In this document: positions 63,685 to 64,000 of the stretch, piece after piece
Layout of the letters: the number at the start of each line of letters is the position of its first letter
Numbering within the stretch: the stretch's first letter is position 1
Assembly (NCBI GenBank): GCA_016930915.1
Contig: JAFGFU010000033.1
Coordinates: 41,870-105,869, forward strand
Length of the DNA: 64,000 nucleotides
Source of the DNA: Campylobacterales bacterium
GTDB taxonomy: Bacteria; Campylobacterota; Campylobacteria; Campylobacterales; Sulfurospirillaceae
Direction of reading: 5' to 3'
Notes under the pieces: generated by a model
What the model saw: only the letters and a program-made list of their open reading frames with translations
What the model was told of the DNA's origin: nothing
Databases searched by the model: none
Program-made: the position numbers and the translations under genes

Positions 63685-63711
63685 TTGACATAAGTATGGA
63701 TGTGCTATAGT
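63685..63711 (+). promoter_or_regulatory. Candidate promoter for the solute-binding protein gene
   Basis: TTGACA at 63685-63690 and TATAGT at 63706-63711 with TG two positions before (extended -10, TGCTATAGT). The 15-base spacing is short, partly offset by the extended -10. A transcript from here would carry the hairpin repeat at 63758-63812 in its leader. Confidence 0.5.
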
Positions 63712-63757
63712 TGGCACGATTAATTTAATCTTTATTTTTAAGTTTTTTGATGGAAGC

Positions 63758-63812
63758 CTTTAGAGCTTTGCTTTAAAGGCGTGTCAAGAGTTCTGCAAGA
63801 ACTCTAATAAAA
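63758..63812 (+). repeat. Hairpin repeat, second copy of the 27.2-kb element
   Basis: Begins CCTTTAGAGCTTTGCT and continues with GCGTGTC, then stem AGAGTTCT-GCA-AGAACTCT and TAATAAAAA. 21 of 27 bases in the first part are identical to 27179-27206 with the same spacing, and the stem differs by a paired C-G to G-C exchange. Also a 7-bp stem GCCTTTA/TAAAGGC. Lies between the FetB-like gene and the solute-binding protein gene. Confidence 0.65.
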
Positions 63813-63829
63813 ATGTGTAAGGATGTTAA

Positions 63830-64000
63830 ATGCCTTTAAAAGCCTTTATCGTTTTGTTTTTTTGTGTTGGAATAGCTAGCTTTTCATGGGCAAATCCTGC
63901 TGTATATACAGAACCAAATCCCCCGTTTAATTTTCGTGAAAAAGGGTTAGTGCAAGGATTGGCGCTGGATCTTTTAGAAGCGAGTCTTGCAACCATTCGC
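63830..64000 (+). CDS. Periplasmic solute-binding protein family 3 domain, N-terminal fragment
   Basis: 57 codons up to the window edge. The ATG at 63830 is preceded by AAGGATGTTAA. It begins with a Sec signal peptide (MPLKAFIVLFFCVGIASF, cleavage after SWA) and continues with YTEPNPPFNF and GLALDLLEASL, the opening of an SBP_bac_3 module. Such a domain could belong to an amino-acid ABC importer or to a sensor kinase or cyclase with a periplasmic SBP module; the rest of the gene is outside the window. Confidence 0.65.
   Translation, partial: MPLKAFIVLFFCVGIASFSWANPAVYTEPNPPFNFREKGLVQGLALDLLEASLATIR

Overview
The window reads as a single stretch of chromosome from a Campylobacterota bacterium, most probably a Sulfurospirillum. 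The clues are AT-rich sequence, a CiaB-family protein, a dimeric all-alpha dUTPase, a Pst system with a PhoU/two-component locus, and a group 4 Hyf-type [NiFe]-hydrogenase operon without hyfD. No rRNA, tRNA, insertion sequence, prophage or CRISPR array was seen. Genes are dense, and no gene-free stretch reaches 300 bases.

Layout. 1-1.8 kb: 3' end of the serine/threonine transporter sstT, a YhbP-like protein and a bacteriohemerythrin. 1.9-9.1 kb: a tripartite RND efflux operon (adaptor, pump, outer-membrane channel) and a convergent DHA2-type MFS exporter. 9.3-13.5 kb: an operon of PIN-PhoH ATPase, LpxH-like phosphoesterase and patatin lipase, then dUTPase and QueD. 13.6-21.9 kb: penicillin-binding protein 1C with a very large alpha-2-macroglobulin. 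22.1-27.1 kb: queE-queC, a histidine kinase, and a DUF2157/GDYXXLXY gene pair. 27.2-32.3 kb: a thioesterase, then a phoU-response regulator-kinase operon transcribed away from a two-domain acyltransferase that resembles the ornithine-lipid synthase OlsF. 32.4-41.9 kb: the hyf hydrogenase operon with its maturation genes. 42.1-49.2 kb: a chemoreceptor, then pstSCAB with an extra gene for a receptor-like sensor domain that has no output domain. 49.2-54.4 kb: a RelE-type toxin-antitoxin pair, a type III restriction-modification system and a tiny HTH gene. 54.5-64 kb: a YkgJ-like protein, a UPF0178 protein, a DEAD-box helicase, a PiT phosphate transporter, a GGDEF/PilZ-like protein, MetY, a CiaB-like metallopeptidase, a FetB-like permease and the start of a periplasmic binding protein.

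Functional themes. Phosphate is prominent: high-affinity Pst, low-affinity PiT, PhoU with a two-component pair, and a candidate phosphorus-free lipid synthase sharing an intergenic region with phoU. The Hyf complex should couple low-potential electrons to H2 production at the membrane. Envelope defence is represented by the efflux operon, the MFS exporter, and the macroglobulin/PBP1C pair.

The strongest unexplained signal is a palindrome, TTTACATGTAAA. Its 10-base core TTACATGTAA occurs 29 times by eye, both between genes and inside them, where well under one would be expected. A second signal is a family of hairpin repeats with one compensatory base-pair change. Copy counts were made by eye and may be off by one or two.
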